A stretch of 36,493 bases of DNA, taken from Maricaulis sp042095695. GTDB lineage: Bacteria > Pseudomonadota > Alphaproteobacteria > Caulobacterales > Maricaulaceae. The notes beneath the pieces are model-generated. The model was not told the origin of the DNA, searched no databases, and was given only the letters and a program-made list of their open reading frames with translations. The stretch lies in contig JBELMP010000010.1 of NCBI GenBank assembly GCA_042095695.1, positions 1 to 36,493 of the forward strand. The letters are read 5' to 3'. Made by a program: the position numbers and the translations under genes. Of this stretch, positions 7,790 to 16,080 are shown piece by piece; the stretch's first letter is position 1; every line of letters begins with the position of its first letter.

Positions 7790-8428
7790 GTGAACGAGCG
7801 TGCACCCGTGGATGAGGTTGATCTGGAACGACGTGTCGCACCGCGTCAGAAACGCTCTCAGGTCCGTATCCAGAATATTGTTTCTGCGACGAAACGATTG
7901 CTCGAACAGGGCCAGATCGACATGACCACAAGCCAGGTGGCCGAGGCGGCGGGGGTGCCTGTAAGCTCGGTCTATCGGTATTTTCCGAACATCTACTCGA
8001 TCCACCGGACCATACTGGAAGAGTTTCAGACGGATACTGATGAGATTATCAGGAGCATCCTCGAGGATGATGCATGGCAGGATTGGCGCGAAAGCCTTTC
8101 CGGCATGCTGTTGGGGCTGCGGCAGCTCATTCTTGATACGCCCGCTTATGGCGCGGTTCTGCGTCTGACCATGACCACGCATGAATTGCGTTCGGTCAAG
8201 GAAGACTGGAATCGAAGGATTTCCGGAGTACTCGCTGAGCGCTGGCATGCCGGCCTGGACAATTTTTCCGGTGGCGATGCCGATATTGTCGCGCGGATGG
8301 CGGTGGAGATTTATACCGCTGCGGAGGTGCTGTCCTTTGAAACGCGCGCCACACCGGAACAGGCCGATGCCTATTTCAATGAGGCGCTCGTCGCGCTCGA
8401 TCGCTATCTGACGCCCTATCTCGACTAG
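7790..8428 (+). CDS. TetR/AcrR-family transcriptional regulator
   Basis: This 212-residue regulator starts at GTG 7790, chosen because GGAGAG lies five bases upstream; the longer frame from 7712 would start inside the inverted repeat. The N-terminal helix-turn-helix is typical: RIQNIVSATKRLLEQG, then MTTSQVAEAAGVPVSSVYRY and FPNIYSIHRTIL (about residues 20-70). The remaining helical region would bind a small ligand and dimerise. It most likely represses the divergent TonB receptor gene, and possibly itself, through the inverted repeat upstream. Its stop codon overlaps the stop codon of the convergent cytochrome gene in the tetranucleotide CTAG. Confidence 0.9.
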   Translation: MNERAPVDEVDLERRVAPRQKRSQVRIQNIVSATKRLLEQGQIDMTTSQVAEAAGVPVSSVYRYFPNIYSIHRTILEEFQTDTDEIIRSILEDDAWQDWRESLSGMLLGLRQLILDTPAYGAVLRLTMTTHELRSVKEDWNRRISGVLAERWHAGLDNFSGGDADIVARMAVEIYTAAEVLSFETRATPEQADAYFNEALVALDRYLTPYLD

Positions 8429-9561
8429 GCGCAGCTCCCCTCAAGTTCGGCGATCCAGGCTTCAACCAGCTCAAGACCTTCCACGTGGATTGTCGATCGA
8501 CCGATCTCGGGCATCATCACGTCAGGCACGACGCTGTCGAGCCGATAGGTGAGAATGGAGTTGTGCGGTTCGCCGGGAACAATGCCATAGGGTCGATTCC
8601 CGGTCCCGCGCCCTGCCGCAATCGGCAATTTGCACAGGCCAAGATTGGGACCTGTCGGGGTGTCGGGTTCGAGAAAGAGGCCCGACGTATCCGCCGGTCC
8701 GACCGGGCTGTGGCAGTGCGAGCAGTTGATATCGAGATAGGATCGCGCCCGCGCCTCGAGCGATGCCATGTCATCGCCCCAGGCGGCATTGCGCGGCATG
8801 TCTTCTATCGGCGGGTGAGCGTCCAGCATCCCTAGTGCGACCATCTGGACAAGCTGGTTGGCGCTGCCGCTCTCATAGTCGAACTCGCGATTGAGATGCC
8901 GCGGCTTGGGGCCGATCGGTGCGATCGCGCGCGTGTTGGAATCAGGTGCGTGACAGCTTGCACACTGATTCACATTCGGCATGACGTAATTGAAATCCTC
9001 GCGCGCCCCCGCCTCATCGACCAGGGTCAGCGGAATGATACTGCCGGTCCGGTGCAGGACCGCATCGCTTTGATCCTCATTCCACCGATAGGGAATGGCG
9101 ACCCAGCCGGTTTCACGATGAACGAGCAGCCGGGTCTCGATCAGTCGAACGTTATCGAGGTCCAGCGAGCCATCGCGAAAATCATGTTGATCATTCTCTG
9201 TTCGAGCGACCTCATCCCAATCCTGTCCGCCACGCGGATAATAGAATGTTTTGGAAATCACCGTTCCGACCGGGAAGTCCAGCACATCGCCCTCGCGATA
9301 GCTGGCCGTCGTGCCATCGGGCAGCCAGACCGTGCGCAGCTTATGCGCATAATCCGTGAAGAGTGCCGTATTCAGATCATAGGGCAGGACGTCGCCGGGC
9401 AGGCTCAGGCTTGACCCTGAGACCGATAGCTGGCCCCAGTCCGACAGCAGGGGCGGATTGCCCTCGGCATGAAATGTCGGCGTGGCGGTGTCGGCACCGC
9501 ACGCGCCGAGCGCGAGCGCGGCGCCGCAAAGCGCGAGGTTACGCAGGGAGAAGATACGCAA
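8425..9561 (-). CDS. Di-heme c-type cytochrome lipoprotein, SO2930/HNE_0200-like family
   Basis: Two c-type heme sites are visible, CASCH near residue 200 and CSHCH near residue 280. The frame is open from ATG 9678, but that would overlap the upstream gene by about 100 bp. A TTG at 9561, 16 bp after the upstream stop, gives a compact lipoprotein signal (LRIFSLRNLALCGAALALGAC) and a 378-residue product; the start remains uncertain because the ribosome site is weak. The combination of this protein with the neighbouring parallel beta-helix lipoprotein matches a conserved gene pair known from Hyphomonas, Shewanella and relatives whose function is not established. A membrane-attached periplasmic redox role is inferred from the heme sites and lipobox. 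The 3' end meets the TetR gene tail to tail. Confidence 0.82.
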   Translation of the reverse strand: MRIFSLRNLALCGAALALGACGADTATPTFHAEGNPPLLSDWGQLSVSGSSLSLPGDVLPYDLNTALFTDYAHKLRTVWLPDGTTASYREGDVLDFPVGTVISKTFYYPRGGQDWDEVARTENDQHDFRDGSLDLDNVRLIETRLLVHRETGWVAIPYRWNEDQSDAVLHRTGSIIPLTLVDEAGAREDFNYVMPNVNQCASCHAPDSNTRAIAPIGPKPRHLNREFDYESGSANQLVQMVALGMLDAHPPIEDMPRNAAWGDDMASLEARARSYLDINCSHCHSPVGPADTSGLFLEPDTPTGPNLGLCKLPIAAGRGTGNRPYGIVPGEPHNSILTYRLDSVVPDVMMPEIGRSTIHVEGLELVEAWIAELEGSCA

Positions 9562-9577
9562 GGCGAAGGGCTTTCTG

Positions 9578-10813
9578 TCAGTCGATGGCCAGCTCAACCG
9601 CCGGCAGGCTCGGCAGTTCGCACTGGTAATTCTCGGTATCGACGCGCGGCGATGAGAAGCCGTTGGGCGCATCGGCATTGAGGACCTCTACATCATCGCC
9701 GATGCAGATGCGCAGCGCGGCCGGCATCTCGCCATCTACGAATTTGCTGTCGTCGATATAGCCGTCAAAGAGGACATCCGGCAGGCTTCCCGTCAGACCG
9801 AACATGGCAACTTTCAGGGCGGTCAGGTCGAGCCCGTCGGGCGAACTTCCCCCGCCGGTATAGCTATTGCCATGGATCCAGATGGATTCCGGATAGGCGT
9901 CAAAATCGGCTTGGACGGCGCCATCAGCATAGCCTGTCGTGTGCAGGCTGGAGATGATGATATTGGCCGTATCATTGTCCGCGATCCGATTGTTGAAGAT
10001 CTCAACCTGGTCGTTGGAATTGATCACAATTCCCGAACCTGCCGGAACACTTGCCACCGGCGTTCCTGCGTGACCGAAATTCTCGGTATTATTCTCGAAA
10101 ATATCATTGTCATAGACGCGGGTCTGATATCCCGGTTGCGGCAGGTTGGGCATGTTGAAGACAAGAATGCCACCGGTATTGTTTGTCGCCGTATTGCCGT
10201 AGACGTCCGCACCGACGCAGTTCTCGATCTCGATGCCCGCGACATTCCACTCGGCGCGATTATTCCGCACGACAACATTGCGCGACTGACCGACATAGAT
10301 CCCGGCATCGGAGGCGCCGATGGCGACCGTATCCTCGATCAGCACATTCTCCGTCTGCACCGGATAGATGCCATAGGCGCCATTCTCCGTAGAGTAGCCA
10401 TTCGTCCATTCCACACGAACGCCGCGGATAATGATATTCTCACCGCCATTCACTTTGAGTGCGTCACCGGACGTGTCCTCGATAGCGAGATTTTCCAGTG
10501 TGAAATCATTGGCGGTGACCAGGAGGCCTTCGGCGCCGGCGAGCTGTCCCTGGAAGTTAAGAATGGTTTCATCCATGCCTGCACCGCGAATGGTCACGCC
10601 ATCGACGGTCAGCATCAGGGAGCTGTCGAAATTGTAAATGCCGGCCGGGATTTCAATCACATCGCCCGGCTGCGCGTCGATCAATTGCTCGAGCAGGACA
10701 TTCTGATAGTCCGAATCCGCTGTCGAGACATCGCGTGCATCCTGACCGGATTGGCCGCAGGCGACGAGTGTCATCGAGCCTAACGCTATGAACGCAAAAC
10801 GAGAAATTGACAT
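9578..10813 (-). CDS. Parallel beta-helix repeat lipoprotein
   Basis: This 411-residue protein begins with a lipoprotein signal (MSISRFAFIALGSMTLVACG; lipobox LVAC, lipidated Cys 19). It continues with right-handed parallel beta-helix repeats from about residue 60 to 300, seen as repeated short strands with Asn/Asp/Gly turns (VTIRGAGMDETILNF, IIIRGVRVEWTNG, VLIEDTVAIGASDAGIYVG, VVVRNNRAEWNVAGIEIENC). Beta-helix proteins of this shape are often polysaccharide lyases or epimerases, but no catalytic site is evident and this family has no proven activity. GGGAGG five bases upstream supports the ATG. It is followed after a short gap by the di-heme cytochrome, its usual partner, so the two are probably one operon. 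Confidence 0.85.
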   Translation of the reverse strand: MSISRFAFIALGSMTLVACGQSGQDARDVSTADSDYQNVLLEQLIDAQPGDVIEIPAGIYNFDSSLMLTVDGVTIRGAGMDETILNFQGQLAGAEGLLVTANDFTLENLAIEDTSGDALKVNGGENIIIRGVRVEWTNGYSTENGAYGIYPVQTENVLIEDTVAIGASDAGIYVGQSRNVVVRNNRAEWNVAGIEIENCVGADVYGNTATNNTGGILVFNMPNLPQPGYQTRVYDNDIFENNTENFGHAGTPVASVPAGSGIVINSNDQVEIFNNRIADNDTANIIISSLHTTGYADGAVQADFDAYPESIWIHGNSYTGGGSSPDGLDLTALKVAMFGLTGSLPDVLFDGYIDDSKFVDGEMPAALRICIGDDVEVLNADAPNGFSSPRVDTENYQCELPSLPAVELAID

Positions 10814-10901
10814 GAAAGCCTCCCTGTTTGCGGCGTCTGAACCGCACGCTTTGGCCGGACTGTCCCATATCGTCGTTGCGGCTTCAATCCAAAAACTGAA
10901 A

Positions 10902-12149
10902 TTAATTCACTTTTTGGATGCTGGTGATCAATGCGCGGCTGTTTCTGACCCGGTCCGCGGCGCGGTCCGGGAGGAATCCGACGGGCGCAGACAGGACGAG
11001 CTGGACCAGTTCGGCCTGCGAGTTCACTTCGATTTTCTGGAAGACCGCACGCAGCTGGGTTCTCAGGGTTTCGATACTCCGGCCGGTATCCTTGGCAATG
11101 CGCGCCAGATTATCCCCGGAAGCAACACGGGCGGACAGTAATTCCTCCTGAGGAGACAGGCCATAGACGAGCGCGATTTGTCCGGCACGGATCTTGGTGA
11201 TCGGATCGCGATCGGAAATACAGACGGTCGCCCAGGCTCGATCACTGCCCCAGGCCAGGGAGGCCTCACGCTGCTCGGCCGGCAGGGCAGAGATGGACAG
11301 GCTCCACGGCTTGGCTTCCTCGATCCCGTACAGCTTCAGAACGCGATGCGAGGCGGTCTTGCTGCCAGGTTTCAAAACCTCGGCAAGCGCGACTTGCAGG
11401 GTCTGGTTCTCCATACCGTCAACGCACTGGAGAAACCGCTTCTTCAGCCGCAAAATACTTTGTCCGGCGAGCAGGCGCTGACCGGCCGCATTGGCATCAA
11501 GAAGGCCGCCGCTCCTGTCGAGGATGAGCAAACCAAAAGGCAATTGATCCATGAAATGGTCACAGACTGTAAGACGGGTCCGCAGGCCGCCGAGCTTGGC
11601 GTGCGCAATTGCAGCGCGTTCCAGGGTCGGGCGCAGACGGGTAAGATTATGCAGGTCATCTGCTGAAAACCCGGGCGCGTCTGGTTCATCATATAGGCAT
11701 AACAAACCCTGAATACCGGCAATATCGATACTCGCAACGAGCGCGTCATTGGCCGGACGTTCAAGGAATTGCGTCAGAAGCGGTCCGGTCGCCGCTGCAT
11801 CATCCGGTGATGTCGAGATGATACTGGCGATCGGCTTGGGCTGGCGCTGATGCGCGAGCGCCCAGGCGCGCGCTTTTGGCGCGGTCTTGTGAGTGTAGCG
11901 GATGGCTGCACCCGGCTCGGGGCATTCAACGCCAAAATACTCGAACGCATCGGCGCTGGTATCTGCGATCATCAGGCTGGCGCGGCGACGGCGACCCAGC
12001 AAGGCGGCGATATCGCGCAGCGCAATTCGCCAGCCATCTGCGATGAGCGGGGCGTTCGCCAGGCTGGCGATGGCCCTGTCATAATCGCAGGGCTGGATCG
12101 CCGAAGCATGTTCGGTCGCCGCCACATTATTGGCATAGCCATCACGCAT
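10902..12149 (-). CDS. LuxR-type (helix-turn-helix) transcriptional regulator
   Basis: This is a 415-residue protein. Its C-terminus (about residues 330-395) has a LuxR/FixJ-type DNA-binding domain: YGLSPQEELLSARVASGDNL, ARIAKDTGRSIETLRTQLRA, VFQKIEVNSQAELVQLVL. The middle (about residues 200-310) looks like a PAS-type sensor (FMDQLPFGLLILDRSGGLLD, then NAAGQRLLAG). No receiver domain or autoinducer-binding signature is recognised, so the signal is unknown. GGGGGAG lies ten bases upstream of the ATG. The gene lies directly upstream of the beta-helix/cytochrome pair on the same strand and may control it. Its upstream region carries four phased TGAC repeats. Confidence 0.85.
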   Translation of the reverse strand: MRDGYANNVAATEHASAIQPCDYDRAIASLANAPLIADGWRIALRDIAALLGRRRRASLMIADTSADAFEYFGVECPEPGAAIRYTHKTAPKARAWALAHQRQPKPIASIISTSPDDAAATGPLLTQFLERPANDALVASIDIAGIQGLLCLYDEPDAPGFSADDLHNLTRLRPTLERAAIAHAKLGGLRTRLTVCDHFMDQLPFGLLILDRSGGLLDANAAGQRLLAGQSILRLKKRFLQCVDGMENQTLQVALAEVLKPGSKTASHRVLKLYGIEEAKPWSLSISALPAEQREASLAWGSDRAWATVCISDRDPITKIRAGQIALVYGLSPQEELLSARVASGDNLARIAKDTGRSIETLRTQLRAVFQKIEVNSQAELVQLVLSAPVGFLPDRAADRVRNSRALITSIQKVN

Positions 12150-12177
12150 GATGGATGCACTCCCCCAGATTTCGCAG

Positions 12178-12218
12178 GGAGGACGCGACGTGCGAGCCGC
12201 GGCCCGCCCCTGTCCTCC
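12178..12218. promoter_or_regulatory. Inverted repeat upstream of the LuxR-type gene
   Basis: 7-bp arms GGAGGAC and GTCCTCC are separated by 27 GC-rich bases, 28 bp upstream of the regulator ATG. It may be an mRNA leader stem that reaches near the ribosome-binding site. Function is not known. Confidence 0.3.
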
Positions 12219-12292
12219 ATAAATTCGTCATTTGGATTGTCGCTTCCAAGTTGCGACCGCCATGACTGAATTTTGATCATAGGGGGGATAAT

Positions 12293-12329
12293 TGACTGTG
12301 ATGTGACCCCGGTTTGACCAAATATGACC
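12293..12329 (-). promoter_or_regulatory. Four helically phased direct repeats upstream of the LuxR-type gene
   Basis: TGACT at 12293 and TGACC at 12304, 12315 and 12325 are spaced 11, 11 and 10 bp. Read on the minus strand, toward the regulator, they are GGTCA/AGTCA units once per helical turn. This pattern is typical of OmpR/PhoB-type response-regulator binding, and the unit is close to, but not the same as, the TGTCA of Pho boxes. The array lies about 145-180 bp upstream of the LuxR-type start codon. Confidence 0.45.
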
Positions 12330-12339
12330 AAAACTGGGG
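12307..12339 (-). terminator. Hairpin after the polysaccharide minus-strand operon
   Basis: Arms CCCCGGTTT and AAACTGGGG pair over nine positions with one mismatch and lie nine bases past the stop codon of the last gene. No T-run follows. It overlaps the phased TGAC repeats, so the symmetry could also belong to a protein-binding site. Confidence 0.35.
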
Positions 12340-12347
12340 CCACGGCA

Positions 12348-12896
12348 TTATTGGGAGAGTATCAGCCAGATTTGCGGCGTTCGGTCCGCAACCCAGTCCG
12401 CATCCTCCGCCAGCGCTTCATGTGCGGCCCGGCGATGCAGACTGTCCGGCAAATCATCCCAGAGTGCGTGGACGAAACGCAGACGCCATTTGCGGTACTC
12501 CCAATTGCCGATCGGCATGCGTGTATAGGACTGGGTCAGGGCGCGGCTGATATCATCGCTGGCGGCGCCGTGGATATAGAGTGCATAGGCGTAGCGGCCC
12601 CACATCTCCCCGTCTCGCGGCTCCATTTGAAGAGCACGGTCATAGGCCTGGACCGCCAGCGCGGTGTCCATTTCCTGCAGGCCCATGGCCCGGTCGGCGA
12701 CGGCCGCATACCAGAGATGCGAGGCACCGCTCGGCAGGCCGGCTGCCATTCTGGCGCGGAAACTGGCATCACTTGCCTGTGTGAGGCCGGCAGCGTCGGA
12801 GCGGTCAATTCCGGTCAAGGCGGACCAGGCCGCGAAACCCGCCAAAAGTAATGCGAGGCCCAGGCGGACCAGAATATGCGGCAGCCGGCGCAGCAT
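12348..12896 (-). CDS. Small membrane-anchored TPR-like protein of unknown function
   Basis: This 182-residue protein has one N-terminal membrane segment (about residues 9-27). Its helical body includes a TPR-like pair (WYAAVADRAMGLQEMDTALA, then VQAYDRALQMEPRDGEMWGR, residues 62-102) and a Trp/Arg-rich C-terminal region. I do not recognise a named family. It is the last gene of the polysaccharide minus-strand arm, and its ATG shares one base with the stop of the preceding Wzy-like gene (TGATG). That coupling suggests it works with that membrane protein; many O-antigen-ligase-like proteins carry, or are paired with, TPR segments. This role is an inference. Confidence 0.7.
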   Translation of the reverse strand: MLRRLPHILVRLGLALLLAGFAAWSALTGIDRSDAAGLTQASDASFRARMAAGLPSGASHLWYAAVADRAMGLQEMDTALAVQAYDRALQMEPRDGEMWGRYAYALYIHGAASDDISRALTQSYTRMPIGNWEYRKWRLRFVHALWDDLPDSLHRRAAHEALAEDADWVADRTPQIWLILSQ

Positions 12897-14167
12897 CAGC
12901 TTGTGCTCCCGGGGCGCGCCATGGCCAGCCCCAAGCCGAACAACCAGGCAATAAACCAGGTGAAGAGCGGGATTTCCATGGCGTAATCAACCAGCCCGTG
13001 AAGCGCGACAAACAGCAGAATAGTGATCACGGCGCGCATGCGAAAGAGATTGCGGCGACGCTCGCCGACGCCTTGCAATAACTGCGCAATCCCGACCAGG
13101 ATCAGCGCTCCTGCCGCCAGCGTCCCCACCAGTCCTGTCTGCAATAGCCATTGGAGATAAAGATTGTGGGCTGCACCCTGATCGAGCAGGAAATCATTGG
13201 TTTCGATATTGCCGGCCTGAGCGTTCACAGCCTGGAAGCCGCCCAGCCCATGTCCGAATAGAGGGTCAAGCTGGACCGCGCGCCAATAGGATTCAATCAG
13301 GATCAGGCGCGATTCATCCTCGCCCAGACCACCCAGCCGGCTGAACAATGCGTCTCCGGACAGGAGGTAGATTCCAAGGCCGCCGATCAAGGTCGCTGCC
13401 AGGCCAAGCACCCAGCTGCGCATGCCAAAGCGTCTTCCCCGGCGCGTTACACCCTCCCACAGGACCAGCACCAAAAGGGCGATGATCAGGGCCGCCAACC
13501 CACCCCGGGAGGCGGTCAAGACAACATTGGACAGGGCGAACATCAATATAATCATCGGTATCGACAGGCCGCGCGCGAGCGTATCGATCCAGTCGCGAAG
13601 ATCTGCAGTCTGCGCACGTCTTACCGTCCTGGCGATTTCGGCCAGCGCCATGAGTGCAATCACACCATAGAATGTCGCCGCGGTATTGGCGGAGAGGAAG
13701 GGCGCGGACAGACGCCCGAGCGCATAGGGCCGCTCGCGTCCGAAATTCAGCTCGGGCGACAGGGTGAAATCAATAAAGGCTGCGATTGAGAGCGCACCGC
13801 CGAGGATAAGTGCCGCCTGCCATAACCGGCGGGCCCGCTCAGGGGTCGACGCGCCGCTGAAGGCGATGAAGATGAGCGCGCCGCAGGCGGCGAGAACGGC
13901 GTATTCATGGGCGCCAGTGGCCAGCCATCCATTCCAGCGAGCCAGTGCCAGGAGGCCCGCGAAACCGGCAATTCCCAGCAAGGCGATCGGCGAGATCCGA
14001 CGAGGACCGACCAGCACGGCCAGACTTCCGAGGATCAGCAAGACTGTCGAAAGCGCAAGCGAGGCCTGCGGGCTATCGCCGCCATAGGTCGTCGCAGCAA
14101 GTGCCAGGACGAAAAGCGGTAATCCCCAGAGGAATGTGCTTGCCCAGGAGCCCTCTACCTGCGTCAT
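12896..14167 (-). CDS. O-antigen ligase/Wzy polymerase-like membrane protein (first)
   Basis: This 423-residue polytopic protein has about 10-12 hydrophobic segments. The Wzy_C-type signature lies in its last large periplasmic loop: ESYWRAVQLDPLFGHGLGGF near residue 300, followed by NDFLLDQGAAHNLYLQWLLQ and TGLVG. The histidine in AHN and the arginine in SYWRA are in the usual places for WaaL/Wzy-type proteins. It would polymerise lipid-linked repeat units, or transfer a finished glycan, at the periplasmic face of the inner membrane. It follows the export-protein gene by 20 bp and overlaps the small TPR-like gene by one base. A second protein of the same type is encoded two genes upstream, so which one polymerises is open. 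Confidence 0.85.
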   Translation of the reverse strand: MTQVEGSWASTFLWGLPLFVLALAATTYGGDSPQASLALSTVLLILGSLAVLVGPRRISPIALLGIAGFAGLLALARWNGWLATGAHEYAVLAACGALIFIAFSGASTPERARRLWQAALILGGALSIAAFIDFTLSPELNFGRERPYALGRLSAPFLSANTAATFYGVIALMALAEIARTVRRAQTADLRDWIDTLARGLSIPMIILMFALSNVVLTASRGGLAALIIALLVLVLWEGVTRRGRRFGMRSWVLGLAATLIGGLGIYLLSGDALFSRLGGLGEDESRLILIESYWRAVQLDPLFGHGLGGFQAVNAQAGNIETNDFLLDQGAAHNLYLQWLLQTGLVGTLAAGALILVGIAQLLQGVGERRRNLFRMRAVITILLFVALHGLVDYAMEIPLFTWFIAWLFGLGLAMARPGSTS

Positions 14168-14187
14168 ACGCCCTCAACTCAATCAAC

Positions 14188-14727
14188 TCAGAAAAAACGC
14201 TCGGCGATCCGGATCGTATCGCCCGGCTGGACGAGTGTGGAGGCCGACAGCTCCATCTGCGTGAACTCTTCCTCACCTGCACGCTTGATGAAGACGGTGC
14301 CGCGGCGAGCGCGATAGGTGAAGCCGCCAGCGGTCGCGACGGCATTGAGTACGGTGAGGCCATCCGTATACGGGTACTCACCAGAGGCCTCCACCTCGCC
14401 CAGAATATAATAGGGACGGTAGTTGAGAACCTGTGCGGAGACGCGCGGATCACGCAGATAGCCGTCGCGGAAGCCGGTTTCGATCGCCTCCTCGAACTCG
14501 CGCAGCGTAAGGCCGCCCGCGCCGACATCACCGATCAGGGGCAAGGAGACACGGCCAGCGCCATCGACAATGAATTCACCGGAAAGCGATGGCTCGTCAA
14601 ACACGATGACACGGACCTGATCACCGGATCCAAGGCGGTATTCCGCGCCGCTGCCCTGAGCGAAGCCGCCGGCAGGGGCGAGCGTGATCGCAAACAGTGC
14701 GAGGAAAAGATGTAGTAGACGGGTCAT
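14188..14727 (-). CDS. Short Wza-like polysaccharide export protein (OPX)
   Basis: This 179-residue periplasmic export protein has a cleavable signal peptide (residues 1-24, ending GGFAQ) and no lipobox cysteine. The Poly_export domain runs from YRLGSGDQVRVIVFDEPSLS to RDGYLRDPRVSAQVL (about residues 30-100). It is followed by one SLBB-like domain (YYILGEVEASGEYPYTDGLT, VLNAVATAGGFTYRARRGTV). The protein ends right after this at IAERFF, so it lacks the extra domains and the C-terminal amphipathic helix that forms the outer-membrane pore in E. coli Wza. Such short OPX proteins need a separate outer-membrane barrel, and a BBP2-type barrel is encoded at 21.7 kb. GGGGGAAG upstream supports the ATG. 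Confidence 0.9.
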   Translation of the reverse strand: MTRLLHLFLALFAITLAPAGGFAQGSGAEYRLGSGDQVRVIVFDEPSLSGEFIVDGAGRVSLPLIGDVGAGGLTLREFEEAIETGFRDGYLRDPRVSAQVLNYRPYYILGEVEASGEYPYTDGLTVLNAVATAGGFTYRARRGTVFIKRAGEEEFTQMELSASTLVQPGDTIRIAERFF

Positions 14728-14820
14728 TGGTCTTCCCCCTTTTTTAGTCTTCTGCCGGACCTGCGATGAGCCAGACCTTAACAGGGCGGGCGCATTTCTG
14801 CCACAACTCGCGTGACCCGA

Positions 14821-16080
14821 TTATGTGCGTCTTGTCATGGTGTTGGAAAGAAGGGTGGGCTGATTTTCCAGCAAGCGCATCCAGGCGAGCGCGCAGGCCG
14901 TCCCGAACAAGGCATTGAACGAGATCAGAGTCGGGTTGAAGGCGGTGAAAATGACGAATGCGCAGGCCAGGGCGCCATGGGCCTTGCGGTTCTGCCGCCC
15001 CATTCTCCGACGCGGCAGAATGACCGTGCTCAGCCACACAGCCGTCATCAGCAAGCCCACAACGCCAAGCCGTAACAGGATGTCAAAGGGCGTGCTGTGC
15101 GTGCTGAGAAAAAGGAAACCCTCGTGATTGGGGTCGGCCACCTGCCAATCCCCGGCACGGATGGCGTAGAATTGGTTGCGGATGTATTCCGTCCCGTAAC
15201 CGACACCAATACCATTGGTCTCCACTGTGGCATCGATTGCATCACCCCACATGATCGCTCGAACACCGATATTGTCGTCATACTGGTCGACGAGCGGGGC
15301 GAAGGATGGCGCCAGTATCAGCGTGATGCCGATCCCGATCGCGACAGCCAACACCACCCAGTGCTCGCGCGGTGCGAAGCGTATCGCCAGCATAGACAGG
15401 CCGAGCAATTGCTGCGAGGCGGATTCGGCAATGATGGTGAAGATGATGATCAGGGCCGCATCAATCCTCGGATCCCGGCGCGTCCGGAAAATGAAGAGGA
15501 TCAGGGCGACCGTCAGCGGGATAACATGATTATCCACATCATAGATCCGTAAAGTATAGCCCAGATCGAACAGCCAGCTGGCCAGCTGAATATTGAGATA
15601 GATCAGCACTGCAAACACCAGCGCCCGGCGAATAATCAGGGTTTGCAGCCGGCCAAAAAGCACGATGAAGGCTGTGGTCAGGGTGATCAGGGCGGGGATC
15701 CAGAGCCAGTGGCGGATGGCGGCGAAATGATCAAAATTCTGGGTCCAGGCCTCCGGCATCAGACCCGCAAGCGATAGGACCAGTATCGCCGTTGCATAGG
15801 TAGCGAAAACAGCGAAGGTCAGCGACAGCTCGAGGCGCCGTGCGATGATGCAGATGACGCCGCTCAGCACCAGGGCCAGCGCAAAGGGCAGGTTGCTGAA
15901 TTCTCGCGCGACATTGAAATTGATGGTGAAGAGAAAAAGCGGAATGGCAAGGATCGCGGCCAGCGAGAGGCGGCGATAGGCCAGCGTCCCAACTGCGGGT
16001 AAATAGCGCGGGCGGGACGGGGCGGACATGCCCTGTTCCGGCTTGATGCTGCGCTCCATATCAGGACTCAGATCGGTCAT
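14821..16080 (-). CDS. O-antigen ligase/Wzy polymerase-like membrane protein (second)
   Basis: This 419-residue polytopic protein has a 35-residue cytosolic N-terminus and about 10-12 membrane segments. A periplasmic loop contains VRAIMWGDAIDATVETNGIG, VGYGTEYIRNQFYA and NHEGFLFLSTHSTPFDILLR, then LGVVGLLM. This order, with a conserved Arg/Trp, a G-GYGT turn and a His before the final helices, is typical of O-antigen ligase-like and Wzy proteins. Its ATG overlaps the stop of the GT4 gene by four bases (ATGA). It may polymerise the repeat unit, while the second such protein ligates or polymerises another glycan; Caulobacter holdfast synthesis likewise has paralogous Wzy proteins. The assignment of roles is an inference. 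Confidence 0.8.
   Translation of the reverse strand: MTDLSPDMERSIKPEQGMSAPSRPRYLPAVGTLAYRRLSLAAILAIPLFLFTINFNVAREFSNLPFALALVLSGVICIIARRLELSLTFAVFATYATAILVLSLAGLMPEAWTQNFDHFAAIRHWLWIPALITLTTAFIVLFGRLQTLIIRRALVFAVLIYLNIQLASWLFDLGYTLRIYDVDNHVIPLTVALILFIFRTRRDPRIDAALIIIFTIIAESASQQLLGLSMLAIRFAPREHWVVLAVAIGIGITLILAPSFAPLVDQYDDNIGVRAIMWGDAIDATVETNGIGVGYGTEYIRNQFYAIRAGDWQVADPNHEGFLFLSTHSTPFDILLRLGVVGLLMTAVWLSTVILPRRRMGRQNRKAHGALACAFVIFTAFNPTLISFNALFGTACALAWMRLLENQPTLLSNTMTRRT

Noticed and set aside
9872..10783. 303-codon plus-strand open frame opposite the beta-helix gene
   Set aside because: It lies wholly antisense to a well-supported lipoprotein gene, and its composition (many Ile/Asp/Arg) is the mirror of the beta-helix codons.
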